Notes: generated by a model from the sequence alone, not told the origin. Shown: positions 21,186 to 34,500, counted from the stretch's first letter. The stretch is 64,000 nt of DNA from Pristionchus mayeri (GCA_036245805.1 BTRK01000004.1:2604001-2668000), one strand, 5' to 3'. Translations and numbers: made by a program.

Positions 21186-23791
21186 CTCCTGAAAGTACCA
21201 AACGTTCCCATTTCATGAAATATAGCATTGAACAGGGTGAAAAAATATAACGAAATATGCACGAATAATATTCGGAAGTAGGCACGTTCTTCTTTTCCCC
21301 TCCTTTCAATCCTCACGCGCTTTTATACACAGGTGAGGTTAGGCGCTCCACTTGCACGTGAACTATCGCTCTCTCTCTGCGCTCTCACATCTGCGCCAAC
21401 TCTTTCGTCAAATGAATTAGGGAGGGTATGATAGGAGCCTAGTTGGGTTCTATGCGACTACAAAATGGGCAGATAGAGGGTTATCCAGCATACAAACATC
21501 ACAAGTTCGCGCAGTGGCGAACAATCAGATCAACTAACGAAAGACGAGGGGGGAGTTTTTGCATTGGTCTCTTGATCAGTATATTTGATTGAAAGTCGTT
21601 TTCCTATGGGCTCCACACTTCTAAGCATTATTGTTTACACTGAGTACTTGGTGCGACCGGAGTCTGAGCTCATAACGTCCACAGGTCGCACATTACACCG
21701 AGGATATCAAGCATTTCATGAGAGAAATGAGCTAAGACTGGTGGGGAGATCGAGAAATGGGTTATTATCATGTTTGATCATCCTGAGGCATGCCTTATTA
21801 TCATGTTTGACAATCCTGAGGCATGCCTGACCGACCCCTAAAGCAACTAATGGAAAGGTGCATCTACAATTTTGATAGTGTATACAACCGGAAAGCTTTC
21901 GAATGACGTACTTGAGCAGAAAATACGAAAATTTTGGTGAGACCTTCCTCATTTTATCAGGTTGTAACATAAGTTTTGTCGCGTCCAATCTCTTATGCAT
22001 TTTAACCTCAGAAATTCTTCGAATTAATTTAATCTCAATTTCGTTATTCATCATCGGTGAGGGCCTTCGTACTCTTTCTTACGCGCTTTACTTCAGTCCT
22101 GTCAAGGCAGTTGAGGAGGCACATTAGTCAGACAAAGTTGTACTGAGATAAGGATTAGAAATCATTTTCACGCATCAGCTCTTCTTGAAAAGGATAAATT
22201 ATGCCGATTTTGTGTGATTTGCGTAAAGTACTACATATGTGCATAATTTTGAACCACTCACGGATAATGACAAACGAAAATCGTTCTAGAAATGTAGACG
22301 AGTTTGTATAATGTGGATGGTTGGTGACGGTCGCGAAAACTTTCGCAAGCCGAATTTTCTTCTCAATAGATATCCAGATTCAAATAGTGGTGGAATATAG
22401 TTCACCCAAAGTGGTCAGTATGCAGACAAAGTTTGGGGTAGATTGGGTTCTGTTGAGATAAGTGGCTCCATTCAGAACGATGGTATGTAAATTAAACTAA
22501 TGAAATCGGCACTTTGTTTATATTCCTACATCGCACACATGTTCAATATCTGAATTGTTGTGTCCATCCTAACCATAAACCCTTCCCTTACTAGTATCTA
22601 CTTGGGATAAGTTTGGAAATAAATAGCTTTTGAATGACAATCTTTAATTCGAAACACCTAAACTTGCATATTTTGGTAAAATTGTGCGCGAATTGAATTA
22701 ATAAAAAATCAAATTTCCCACAAGTGGAGTGTTCTTTCTCTCACTTGTTTAATGATAAATTATACCTCCATGAGTGGTAATTGGAACGCACTTATGTTAG
22801 TCACTGTTGTTGCAATTCTGGATTCAGAAGAGTTGGTCAAGTTGGCTACGAATCAGCGGCTAACCTTACACTCAGTGAAGTATATCTTTGATTCCTCAAC
22901 ATAGCACCATATCTGGCGTATATTTTGAAAGAGCATTGACGGGGTATATCACCATGCTGTAGAAGTTTGGTTCATTATTCATCTCTGCGAACTAGCACCT
23001 GATCAAACGAATTTAAAAAATCTGCACCATATTTAAATCAGTTCATATTAATATTTTTCGCATAGCCAGCGTGCGTAGTTCAGCTCTACCCTATGGTTTG
23101 AATGTGCATGAACACCCCAAACATATACTAGGAGGTCAGGCATTGATAATGTTTGAGATGTATCCTTCATGGAAATATTGTGAACCTCCGAAATGCGACA
23201 AAACTTATGTTACAACCTAATAACTTTACCGGATGATTTGAATTTTATATTCAAAGCGAATTATCTGTTGAAAATAAAGTTCAAAAGATCTGGAAAAGTT
23301 TAACAAACGAAACTCTCAACCAAATGTTCGTACTTTCTGCGCTAGCACCTTGTTCGACAGCTCTCGTTCAGATGCATGATTTCTTCAAAACGTAACCTTT
23401 CCATTCGTTTTCGAGTTCATTTTTATAGTAATTTGCATTTAATTGGTAGTTTCAAAAAGGAGCACGATTTAGCGAATCTAAAATAATATCATTGCTGATC
23501 GAAAACGTACTTCAATACTTCCTTCTTTTAATCCACAAATTGCCAACAAGATTTATCTCTTCTCTTCGACAAACTAGCATTATCCAAATCATAACTAGTA
23601 GTTTTCTGTTGTTTTATCTATTATTTTGTCTCGCTCTTTTACTTTTTTTGTTGTTTTTGTATGCCAGGAGTGATCATCTGAGTGAGTATAGTAGACATTC
23701 GCTGCGCGTGTCAAGTGTCTTACCAATGCGATATCTTAACTGCACGTGAATTACATTTTGAGACTATGAAAATGTTTTTAGACAATCGCTG
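21186..23791. other. Long non-coding stretch with one short tandem repeat
   Basis: Positions 21762-21794 and 21795-21827 are two 33-bp units in tandem (TTATTATCATGTTTGATCAT and TTATTATCATGTTTGACAAT starts), 94 percent identical. A CTTTTATACA motif near 21320 lies about 140 nt upstream of the GNAT-like gene, but its TATA function is unproven. No other gene or element was recognised. The stretch between 22.1 and 23.7 kb shows no exon chain on either strand. Confidence 0.45.
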
Positions 23792-25235
23792 ATGGAGTCG
23801 TCCCTAGCAATTCATCGTTTCTCTCAAGGTTTCAAGTTGATTTTTGCCGGCTCTGGTTTTTTCTCGAATATGTTACTCCTAATAGCTTCTTGTCGATCAA
23901 AGTAAGCAAGTCGTGTAAGCATTAGAACCATTGAAACACAGGTCTCTCCGATCGAGCTGCAACATTCTCATTGCGTTTTGCGCAGCTTTTGACGTCATTC
24001 ATTCCGTAATCAGAGCTATTAATTTAACTTTGGTAAATAACGATTCTTTAGCTTGGTTCCTTCGTTGACTTATATTCTCTAGTAGGATATGGGATGATGG
24101 ATGCTGGAGCATGCGGTGCCATACTGGTAAGAATTCTTTTTGCTTAATTTCACTGCAAACTCGTTTTAAGAGCATAATGAAAACATAAACACGTAAATAC
24201 AAATACAAAACCTATTCCATCTATTCAATCGTGAAAAGGAAATTTGGAAGTTTCCTTCACATGGATACTTATGACTGTATTGATTATAGTTGATAAATAA
24301 TCAAACCATTATTCACAGTTTCTTCCCGAAATTTGCGTATACGCCGGTTGCTTTTGCATTCTTTCGATCGGATTTGATAGAATATTCTCAATCGCATTCA
24401 TTGGATACTACAAGCGTATGAATGAGGTCACTTACGTTACGGTAATCTGCATTCACAATCAGATCGTCAGCTCTGATTTCAGATTCATCTTATAGCCATT
24501 TGCACATTTTCAACCTATCCTCCATATCTCATCATCGCTTATTACAGCCCTGGGTGAGCGTTATCGAATAAAACATAATTATCAGAAGGCTTTTTTAATA
24601 TGAAAATAGTGAGAATTGTATTACTCATTCAATTTAAAGACTCGTCGAATGCTCGATACCTGCAGCCTTTGTGGGTGAGGCCCAACTAAAGTGGAGTACA
24701 GTGATGTTAACTGTGAATGTATTAACAATCCTTCCATACGCATTCACGGCGCTTCTGATTACATCCAGAAAAAGTATGTTATTCGAAAATATTCAATTAT
24801 CTCCAAGAATCACGTGCTCATACTACTTTTCTTTAACAGCTTCGCCCTTCTCTCGTCGTTTATTCCGCTCCCTTTTTCTCGTGATGATATTCGACGTAGG
24901 AGCATGGCTGGCTGCAGTGGCTTACATTAAGATTATCTTCACTATTGATATTTCTGGTGTGCCAGTGACACAGATGGGTAGATAAATTGACATTCTCAGA
25001 CGAAACTCGATACATGATTCATCCGCTCGCAGGATGGTTTGTGCACTTCGGTATAACGATGAAGCCTGTTCTCTACTATATTACAAGGTGAGAAAAACCA
25101 TTTCAGGTATCCTACTGTTGCTTTCATTTCAGTACGGAATATCGTAAAGCGATACGAAATCTGATTTTCCGCAAACAATCTGTAGTTGCCGTAATTTCTA
25201 TGAACGCTCGAAGTGTTGGCAATACTTTGTTATGA
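23792..25235 (+). CDS. Seven-transmembrane receptor, Srsx-like, intact
   Basis: Nematode GPCR of the rhodopsin-like Srsx group, expected in the plasma membrane of neurons. ATG 23792 starts MESSLAIHRFSQGFKLIFAG, and TM1 ends at SCRSK. Then SLRSSCNILIAFCAAFDVIH (TM2), a short exon ending GACGAIL, FLPEICVYAGCFCILSIGFDRIFSI (TM3 with the D-R motif), IHLIAICTFSTYPPYLIIAY (TM4), LKWSTVMLTVNVLTILPYAF (TM5), SPFSRRLFRSLFLVMIFDVGAWLA (TM6), MIHPLAGWFVHFGITMKPVLYYI (TM7), then TEYRKAIRNLIFRKQS. All joints but the one before GACGAIL are phase-consistent, introns are short and no stop interrupts it. Family assignment rests on the 'LRS..NILIA', 'iG.DR' and 'eYRkA' signatures. Confidence 0.8.
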
Positions 25236-25312
25236 ATGACGCGTATGTAAATTAATCATGTGAATACACTAATATGCTGGGTACGGATTTTAAAAAAATA
25301 AATTAAAATCGT

Positions 25313-25948
25313 CAAATCGAGGGGAGCAGTGCGAAACCATGAACCCCGGGTAATGGTCAAAAATCGGTCGGTAGGTCAAGACTAGATACCGTACCCAATC
25401 GATAGTACAGTACTCCCAGACCACTACCGTAACCCTCGATTATCACGAACTGACTTTATTTTTAAAGCCCTGGTACCATGTCCAATCGATTATACAGTAT
25501 CCAAGTGACTGCCGTAACCCAGTTCGTCAGATCGAGTTCCTTGGGTAAAATATTTTTCTAAAAATTCAAAATCGTTAGTAAAAATATTTTAAAGTATCAA
25601 ACACTATCCTAAATTTCTGAAGAATCATTATATAATCGATTTAGTATTTTTAGAAAAATGTTTGACCCAAGGAACTGGATCTGACCCAAGGAACTGGGTT
25701 ACGGTAGTCACTTGGTACTGTATAATCGATTGGACACGGTACCATGGCTTTTTAGAAATAAAGTCAGTTCGAGATAATTGAGGGTTACGGTAGTGGTATA
25801 CGGTATCTGGGAGTACTGTACTATCGATTGGGTACGGTATCTAGTCTTGACCTACCATTGACCTACCGACCGATTTTTGACCATGACACCGGGTTCATGG
25901 TTTCGCACTGCTCCCCTCGATTTGAGGGGAGCAGTGCGAAACCATGAA
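25313..25948. mobile_element. Foldback element, 612 bp, with an extra partial end
   Basis: Arms 25313-25570 and 25660-25924 are inverted copies, beginning CAAATCGAGGGGAGCAGTGC and ending with its inverse. They contain repeated CGATTGGGTACGGTATCTAG-type segments. A third, direct copy of the end (AGGGGAGCAGTGCGAAACCA) follows at once at 25925-25948 and then diverges. No coding capacity. The target duplication is not evident, so superfamily is not assigned. Confidence 0.8.
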
Positions 25949-26904
25949 TAGGGGGTAATGGGGGTCGCCGCCGGCTTGGGCAACTATGATTGCTGTACAT
26001 TTCTTATTTTTGGGATGTAATGGGGAACTATCAAAACTTAGATAATTTGTCTGTATAACAATGAAGACAATACTCTACTACACTGCTAGGTGCTGAGATT
26101 GTTAACAACGTACGAGTGGACCGAAATATTTTCAGCACAGATAGATCCGTCAAATGATTCTCCCCGAACAATCTGCATTGCAAAGCGTACAAGAATCGAC
26201 CATTCGTAGTATGAGGTTAAATCACGAAATGATTTTTGAATACTAGTTTCCAGTCTGCGTATTTCATACTTTTAAGTCATTGCGTGCGGTTATTTTCACA
26301 ATGAATGAATACATAATTAGAGTAGAGGTTGTTGCGCAAAATTAGTGGAGAATTCGATGTGGAGAGTACAATAAGTATTATCTTCAAAGAAAAAAATATA
26401 GTTCTCTATGAGCATCACCATTAGCTTTTGTGATAATCGCAGTGATCATCGCCAATGTATTGTATTCGTCTGCCTTGCTCTTTCGAAATATCACTTAATC
26501 TATTCGGAATGTTTGTTTTGTTGATGGTATATTTCCTGTAGTATAGATCAGATAATTGTGTACTGTTGAAAGTAACAGTTGAGCGCATAGAATTGTTTTC
26601 GACTTCCGAGTAGTTCTACGGCGACCTAAAATTACCATTGTAGGTCGAATAAAAGTGCAAGACTTTTGCTCGGAGATCTCATGATCATGAAAAACTGACA
26701 TTATCCCAAATTACACCTTTTATATTTGTGTTTGGCTATAATTATGCTTTGTATTCTCTATATTTGTTGTAAGCTAACATTCACGAGAATTTCAACTAGA
26801 GTAACGACGATCGACTTCTGAAATGTTACTAGCCAGTTGAAATATTGCCATTGATCAATGAAGATCACTCTGACTGTGCTGCAATTGTTTTTTTTTTGCA
26901 TTTC
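25949..26904. other. Non-coding stretch
   Basis: AT-rich, no exon chain recognised. It lies between the 612-bp foldback and a receptor C-terminal fragment. Missing N-terminal exons of that receptor were looked for here and not found. Confidence 0.35.
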
Positions 26905-27332
26905 AGAACAGTTGAATCGCAAGATGGCTGCGGCCATTTAGCATATCTTCAAAACAATTATTTATCCTTCAAGGTCGTCCAATGTGCGAACTGCAATAAA
27001 TTTACGACACACCGTTTTTTCAGTGATTCAGGTGAGTGCATAAGGAAAAGACTAGCAATAAGATGAATTCTATAGAGTGCAATATTCGGGACTTTCATGG
27101 CAGTTCCAATAGGATTCACTGTGTCGATGCTATGCATTGGACACCATCACTGTACCTTCATTTTATATCGTCATTACGATAATAATAATACATTTTAGTC
27201 ATCTTCGTGATCACTCTCTTCCTCCTTTCGGTTAACTCGCTAATCAACTCCATAATGGTCATAATGGGAACGCCTCCATACAGACGTTTCATCACATTCT
27301 TCGAAACAATGTTCAATAGTGGGCAAATTTAG
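26905..27332 (+). pseudogene. C-terminal fragment of a seven-TM chemoreceptor
   Basis: After a CATTTCAG acceptor, EQLNRKMAAAI-stop resembles the loop before TM6. The exon at 27076 gives SAIFGTFMAVPIGFTVSML (TM6). The exon near 27199 gives VITLFLLSVNSLINSIMVI and GTPPYRRF (TM7 and the terminal 'YR' motif), ending at TAG 27332. The last two exons join in phase. TM1-TM5 are absent from the upstream kilobase and a TAG breaks the first piece, so this is a truncated relic of a Sri/Srh/Str-type receptor. Confidence 0.5.
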
Positions 27333-27410
27333 GAAATTAAAAAAAATCAATCATTTTTAGATCACTCGAGAATTGGCAGTTCTTCCCGATTCGTCAATGT
27401 TGTGCGCGCG

Positions 27411-27459
27411 ACTCGCACATTCCATTCGCCCATATACAGAAGCCCCGGATAATTTATAT
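27411..27459 (+). repeat. 50-bp repeat shared with 35679-35728
   Basis: CGCCCATATACAGAAGCCCC then GGATAATT here, and CGCCCATATACAGTAGCACC then GGATAATT at 35698-35724, with weaker similarity on both sides. Translated on the plus strand both give a RPYT.APDN peptide. It could be a conserved exon piece or a dispersed repeat. Origin unknown. Confidence 0.4.
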
Positions 27460-27895
27460 AACGTGCAATGCGCACAAAATTTATTCATTCGATTACTCTT
27501 CTTACACTTGAAAATGTCTGACGATTCGTTTAATGATGTTTTAAAGTTGCTTGCAAAGAACAGTCTATACAATCTTGCGACTGCATTGTACGATTGAAAT
27601 AATGGATATGTTGCATAGATAGGCCCAAAAAATTATAGGGTCCAAATAACAATATTTTTTTCCGTAATAGTGGAGTCCCGAAACGCGCACAGACAAGACT
27701 CTTTGAAATCGCATCATTCATGGCCTTCTAAAAGTATTCGTTCACAGCTTTGTTCAATGGAAAACTGTTGAGACCTCATGGAATCCCAAGCACAGATTTC
27801 CTTGTTGCATCAGTGACCTCTCATGCAGTAAGAGCAGTAACACTTTTTGCCTTTAGGAAACCCCAGGAATGATCACCACCATAACTTTTGCGTGT

Positions 27896-28023
27896 CGCTA
27901 CACTAGTCATGCCAAAACGGCGCGCACTCTCCTCGTTCCACACGCTCTCCCACCGGTCAGACAGGGCGAGAGAGTGTGTGATACGAGGAGAGCGCGCTCC
28001 GATTTGGCATCACTACGCTACAC
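27896..28023. mobile_element. Hairpin MITE family A, copy 2 (112 bp)
   Basis: The palindrome at 27904-28015 begins TAGTCATGCCAAAACGGC and ends TTTGGCATCACTA. It has a perfect 8-bp duplication CGCTACAC (27896-27903 and 28016-28023). The core ACGCTCTCCCACCGGTCAGA...GAGAGAGTGTG is the shared stem-loop with a few substitutions. It lies just outside the large palindrome nest. Confidence 0.86.
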
Positions 28024-28591
28024 GATCTCCCGTAGATGTTACGGTATTATGAAGCGCTTTTGAGCACTTATAAGACCTTCCTCGAGAAAACGTAGGAACA
28101 GCACGGATGACTTTTTTGCAACCCCCCTCAATATTTTGCTGGTGAAGTTCCCATACCGAGTGCTGATATTTGGCACAATATGGAGGGCTCTGGTGCACTT
28201 TCCGAAAAACGTCACACAAGGCCCAAAAAAAATAAAAAATAAAAAAAATAAAAAAAATTGAATTTTTTGAAAAGTATGGTATATAGGTTTTTCTGGACTC
28301 TTTTTTGATAAAAAATAATGAAAAACATACTTAGAAATTGATACGATGTCGATAAAGTATCTAAAACCTAAATTTTCGAAGTTTTTTGGCCGTCGTGGAA
28401 AATTTTGTTCGCTCTGTGCAAAAGTTAGTTACATTTTCAGATTCTACGTGGAAAACTACATTACATATCCAAAAATCAAGGAAATTCGTTCATGTGCACA
28501 GAAGATATAGAAACCAGAAAAGGGACATTTTGAGTCCGCCCTTGGTGCGACCGGAACAGAAAATGTGATTGCATGATCGCAAACCCACAAT

Positions 28592-29762
28592 TTAACACGT
28601 GTATCACGAGCCAGTGGAGGAGTGCGGGAACATTTTGAAAAAAGTTGTGCCTGATTTTGTCCATATTAGAATGGTACAATGCTCTAGGCGTAAGATTTCG
28701 AAAAATAAGAGTCATTGGTTCCAGAGCCGGCATTTAGGAATTTTCCGGTTTTGCTTCCGGCTATGCCGAATCTCAGCTCCCAGACGAGCTGGAGAGATGG
28801 CGCCGCGCTCAAAATGTGCGGAAAAATATTTCCAAAAACTTTAATGTTTAGTGCAAAGCGATCCGACAAAAAATAAAAACGGGCCGTGCGAAAAAACAAT
28901 TTTGGCCACAAAATAAAAATATTTTCCCTATCAAGGAGTAGAGTGATACAGATTTTTAGTGCAGATTATGAAAGAAGAAGTGTAATTGTACAATATAAAA
29001 ATATAAAAATCAATTTCGATCTGCCTTCAACTTGGCATTTTTGACACAAACATGCCACTATGAAGAAAAAGTCAAAAAATGCATTTTTGTGAACTCTGAT
29101 TTTTTTTCTTCTAAACGCTCAAATATGGTTGTTGGTGAAAAGCATATCTTTTGGAGCATGGTTATACTCATATTTTTCAATTATAAATTTTTATTAAAAA
29201 TTTTGCAAATTTTCGAAATATCTTGGCACGTCGTGCTCATCCTTGAAGAACTATGCCCCCAAAAGACGATTTTGAACTCATGCTTTTCACCAACAACCAT
29301 ATTTGAGCGTTTAAAGAAGAAAAATCAGAGTTCACAAAAATGCATTTTTTGACTTTTTCTTCATAGTGGCATGTTTGTGTCAAAAATGCCAAGTTGAAAA
29401 TGCCAAGCTACTCCTTGATAGGGAAAATATTTTTATTTTGTGGCCAAAATTGTTTTTTCGCACGGCCCGTTTTTATTTTTTGTCGGATCGCTTTGCACTA
29501 AACATTTTTTGGAAATAATTTTCCGCACATTTTGAGCCCGGCGCCATCTCTCCAGCTCGTCTGGGAGCTGAGATTCGGCATAGCCGGAAGCAAAACCGGA
29601 AAATTCCTAAATGCCGGCTCTGGAACCAATGACTCTTATTTTTCGAAATCTTACGCCTGGGGTATTTTAACACTGTAATAAGAGTCGAATCTGGTACAAT
29701 TTTTTTGAAAATGTTCCCGAGGGTGTGATTTTCCATCCACTGGCTCGTGATACACGTGTTAA
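28592..29762. mobile_element. TTAA-flanked palindromic element P, copy 1 (1163 bp)
   Basis: The element spans 28596-29758, starts CACGTGTATCACGAGCCAGT and ends with the inverse. TTAA lies on each side (28592-28595 and 29759-29762). It is almost entirely an inverted repeat with its centre near 29180. TTAA target sites are used by piggyBac-type elements, and TTAA palindromes are known among nematode repeats. A diverged copy (P2) is at 32245-33504. There is no transposase. Confidence 0.8.
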
Positions 29763-30647
29763 ACACTAAACATATTTTTACATCTTACTTATCAAAATAT
29801 AACTTAAGGAAGCTTCATTTGAGCCTTATTCTTCGATTTTTTCCGAAAATTGGATTTCTCGAATTTCAAATTTCGATATTCGCGAATAGGGCGAGTTTTA
29901 TGCAACCATTCTACTTATATAATATCAAGTGTGATATTAAAACAATGTGAAACAGGTTTTGTGATCATGTTATCAACTTCCCAACCACAATCGATGTCAT
30001 ATTTCGATCCACTATCTCGAAAACACAAGATTTTATGATTTTTAGCTGTTTTTCATGATTTTGGGTGGCTGTATCTAACCAATTTCCGGTTCATATCTGA
30101 TATATTACGCTTAGATAACCTCAACTCATCATAATACACAATTTTAACTTGAATTGATGCAAAATTCAAATAACGAAAAAAATCGTCACTTTTCGATACT
30201 CAGAAATCCGAGAAAAAATTACGATTTTTTGATTTTTTGATTTTTACCAAATTTAGCTAAAAAAATAGTAAAACTTAGTAAATTCAGTTAATCTAAGCGT
30301 AATATATCAGATATGAAACGGAAATTGGTAAGATACAGCCACCCAAAATCATGAAAAACATCTAACAATCATAAAATCGTGTGTTTTCGAGATAGTGGAT
30401 CGAAATATAACATTGATTGTGGTCGGGAAGTTGATAACATAATCACAAAACCTGTTTCACATTGTTTTAATATCACACTTGGTATTCTGGAAGTAGAATG
30501 GTTGCATAAAACTCGCCCAATTCGAGAATATCGAAATTTGAAATTCGAGAAATCCAATTTTCGGATAAATCGAAGCATAAGGCTCAAACGAACCTTTCTT
30601 AAGTTATATTTTGATAAGTAAGATGTAAAAATATGTTTAGTGTTTAA
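29759..30647. mobile_element. TTAA-flanked palindromic element Q (881 bp)
   Basis: The element spans 29763-30643, starts ACACTAAACATATTTTTACA and ends with the inverse. TTAA at 29759-29762 is shared with element P1 and TTAA at 30644-30647 is shared with element O. The arms pair almost completely around a centre near 30200. Its sequence is unrelated to P except for the TTAA flanks and the palindromic design. Confidence 0.78.
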
Positions 30648-31542
30648 ATTGTGAGGTTGCGATCATGCATTCACATTTTCTGTTCCGGTCGCACCAAGGG
30701 CGGCCTCAAAATGTCCCTTTTTCTGGTTTCTATATCTTCCGTGCACATGAACGAATTTCCTTGATTTTTGGATATGTAATGTAGTTTTCCACGTAGAATC
30801 TGAAAATGTAACTAACTTTTGCACAGAGCGAACAAAATTTTTCACGACGGCCAAAAAACGTCGAAAATGTAGGTTTTAGATACTTTATCGACATCGTATC
30901 AATTTCTAAGTATGTTTTTCATTATTTTTATCAAAAAAGAGTCCAGAAAAACCTATAATACCATACTTTTCAAAAAATTCACATTTTCGATTTTTTTGGG
31001 CCTGGTGTGACGTTTTTCGGAAAGTGCACCAGAGCCCTCCATATTGGGACAAATATCAGCACTCGGTATGGGAACTTCACCAGCAAAATATTGAGGGGGT
31101 TGCAAAAAAGTCATCCGTGCTTCCCTCCCAAAAGCTACGTTTTCTAGTGGAAGGTCTCTTATAGGCTACAGTGGCATCCAAATATCAGTGTGTTCGCCTA
31201 AGAGCAGCAGAATCTTCTGAAAAAAGAGCATACACAACGAATACAGTAGTGAAATCGATGCAGGACCCTTGGAGGTATCAGATTTTATGAAAACCCTAAA
31301 GCAACTCTTTCACCCACTCCGCCTACTATGGAATTCTTAAGGGAACGCACTGATATGAGTGCACGTAACCTCGAGAACGGCGGCTGAAAGTCGGTAGTTG
31401 TCTCCACCGCAGATGATTCTTACTGATTACTTTGAATCACCTGTAATACACGACGTGTGATAATTGTCAATTACCTAGGAATTTGAGTGATAACAAATTT
31501 TTGCTTCGGTCGCCTAGTTTCCCCGCAACTGCTTCCTTTGTC

Positions 31543-34500
31543 ATGTTGAACATAACGGTAGATAAATTCTGGATATCATTCATGCCTCTATACGAACATT
31601 CCATCGGTAAATTTCTAATTAAAACTTCCTTTTATTTTAATATATTAAAATAACTTTAATGATAACTGTTTCAGGCGCGGTAACTATTACACTTAGTGCA
31701 CTCGCTATGTATCTTATGGTTGCCAAAACACCCGCTTCAGGAAGACCCCTTGCTCGCTATTTGATGTTCATACAGGTCTGATTTTGACAACATTTATGCA
31801 GTTCATTAGATGCGGCAATTTTCCTGTACTCAGTATTCCCAAAATATCGTGATAATGAAGTTGTGCGACTTCTAGTTAAACATCCTGATGGTGGACCTCG
31901 TCTTTGGATATCTGCTCACTCCAGTCTTTCTCTCCCTCTTCCGGCCTCCTTCTGCTCAGGGCTTTTATGTGGATCCGTCGAGGGCGTGTTCGCCGGAGCC
32001 GTGAGTAGCAGCGTACGAAATTCGGACCATATTTACTTCCTGAGAATCTAAATCTGCAAATTTGAGGTGATGATCTACCAGACCGTTGTGCAGACGGGGT
32101 TTGGAATAGTTTTGAGTCTTCATTACAAGTATATTACCATCGCGCAAATGATCGGACGGAAGTCTGTATCGGTGAGAATTATCATCGGTTAATGATTGGT
32201 TTATCTCTTTGAAAATTAACACTTTCTAACTGATATATATTTAAAACGTGTATCACGAGCCAGTGGAGATGCGCGGGAACATTTTCGAAAAAGTTGTCTC
32301 CGTTTTGGCTCCTATTATGATGGGAGAATACCCTAGAGAGATGATTTCGAAAAATATAGGTCATGAGCCAGAGCCGGCTTTTAGGAATTTTCCGGTTTTG
32401 CACCTGGCTACAATCTATTTCAGCTCCCAGATGCGCAGGAGAGTTGGTTTTTTTTTTGGTCTTAAAATGTGGGGGAAAATATTTCCAGAAACTTTCCTGT
32501 TTTGAGCAAGATGATTGGATAACAATGAAACACCATGCGCTTGAAAAACTAGTTTTTGGACCAAAATAAAAATATTTTTTTCTATCAAGCTTTAGAGTGA
32601 TACAGATTTTTAATGCAGAATATGAAAGAATAAGTGTTCTTACTTGATATAAAAATATGAAAAGAAAAATTTAGGGTGGGCCCTTTTCTGCATTTTTCAC
32701 TCAAACATGGTATACTGAAGAAAAAGTAAAAAAATGTGAATTTTTCATTTCTGATATTTCTTCTTCTAACTTTTCAAAATATGTATTGGTGTGACGTAGA
32801 AGTTTAAAATTCTCTTTTGGAAGAAGAATTCGCGAGTATGTGCTTGGCATGGAAAAATATGTATTATTTTTGTATTTTGAATTTTTAAATTTATTTATCG
32901 AGACATATTCACAAACTCGTCTTCCAAAAGAGAATTTTCCACTTCTACGTCACACCAATATATGTTTTGAAAAGTTAGAAAAAGAAATATCAGAAATGAA
33001 AAATTCACATTTTTTGACTTTTCCTTCAGTATGCCATGTTTGAGTGAAAAATGCAGAAAAGGGCCTACCCTAAATTTTGCTTTTCATATTTTTATATCAA
33101 GTAGGAACACTTATTCTTTCATATTCCGCATTAAAAATATGTATCACTCTAAAGCTTGATAGAAAAAATATTTTTATTTTGATCCGAAAACTAGTTTTTC
33201 AAGCGCATAGTTTTTCATTGATGTCCGATCGTCTTACTCACAACAGAAAAGTTTCTGAAAATATTTTTACGAACATTTTAAGACCAAAACCAACTTTTCA
33301 GCGCTTTTGGGAGTTGAAATACAGTATAGCCAGGTGCAAAACCGGAAAATTCCTAAAAGCCGGCTCTGGGACCAATGACATATATATTTCGAAATCATCT
33401 CTCTATGGTATTCTCCCATCATAATATGAGCCAAAACGGAGACAACTTTTTTGAAAATGTTCCCGAGGGGTGCTTTTCTCATCCACTGACTCGTGATACG
33501 CGTGTTAAAATATGTTTACTCTAAACATGGCCAGGCCTCTTATTCGCCTTCAACATTTTTGAAAAGGAAATATTCTTCATGGCGTAAAATTGTTAGATAA
33601 ACCTATTGTAAAAAAAACTAAAAACAATTTTCAGACAACAGAAAAGGTGCTTGTCCGTCTCTTCTACTTTGCGGTTCTGGAATCGCCGGTTCTGGCCATA
33701 TTTACGGTGTGGGACATGAAAATGGATTTGCGGGAATTCCTAATCAAAAAGGCGAGTGTAACTATTAAGAAATCTATCAAGAAAAGCTATTAAGAAAATT
33801 AACACTTCGAACATTTTACAATTAACATTTCAATTCAAAAACGCTATTGACACTATATTATTAATAGGAGTAGCTCTCATGTCCATTCCGGAATGCTGCA
33901 TGCTCAGGAGCAAATTCATCTTGCTGAGCTAATGAGCGACAACTCGCATCTCAGAGGAGCAGGCTTCGTCGTTCCCGAGGATAGCTGGCGCTTCACAGCT
34001 CTTGCATTTTCTGTTATTATTGTATGTGACCTATTGTTTCCATTTTTTTTATTTTCAAATTATTTTTCTTATTTTTCATTGTTTTTATTCGAAAATAAAT
34101 ACAGAAGAATATAAAAATTGAAAAAAATATATATTTTGAGTAGTGGCAACGACAGATAGTATCTTGTATTTCCACCGCACGATGAAGATGCTTTCGATCC
34201 GGGTACACACGAAAAATGGTTTGAATTTTCAAACCATATTGCATTCTATATGCTTTCCTAACTATCGTATATTTACACAATTGCGTTTTTTTAAAAATGC
34301 TTTTGTCAATGATCACTTACTAATTGCATATTGGGAAATACTGTACAATTTCCCCAGTCAAAAAGAGTTCGTTATTCGGGCCTTAGTCTCTTTATTGTAC
34401 ACACTCTCTAAGCCGGTCGAGCGGTGAGAGAGTGTGGAAAATGACGAGACCATGTTATCGTTTCTCGAACTCTGCAGTCAATGCATAACATAATGCATCC

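Larger units (their letters stand above)
28067..31164. mobile_element. Outer long palindrome (element O), opened at its centre
   Basis: Arms 28067-28591 and 30648-31164 are inverted copies. They start CTTATAAGACCTTCC-like, then AGCACGGATGACTTTTTTGC, and share GGTGAAGTTCCCATACCGAG. If the inserted material is removed, the arms meet at CACAAT-TTAA-ATTGTG, a perfect 16-bp palindrome. Elements P1 and Q sit exactly at that central TTAA. No coding capacity. The arms differ by scattered substitutions and small indels, so it is not very recent. The outer ends are not sharply defined. Confidence 0.8.

Noticed and set aside
28067..33508. Paired short frames such as those at about 28599 and 29473, or 30369 and 30379
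   Set aside because: They are mirrored translations of the long palindromes O, P and Q and have no splice context.
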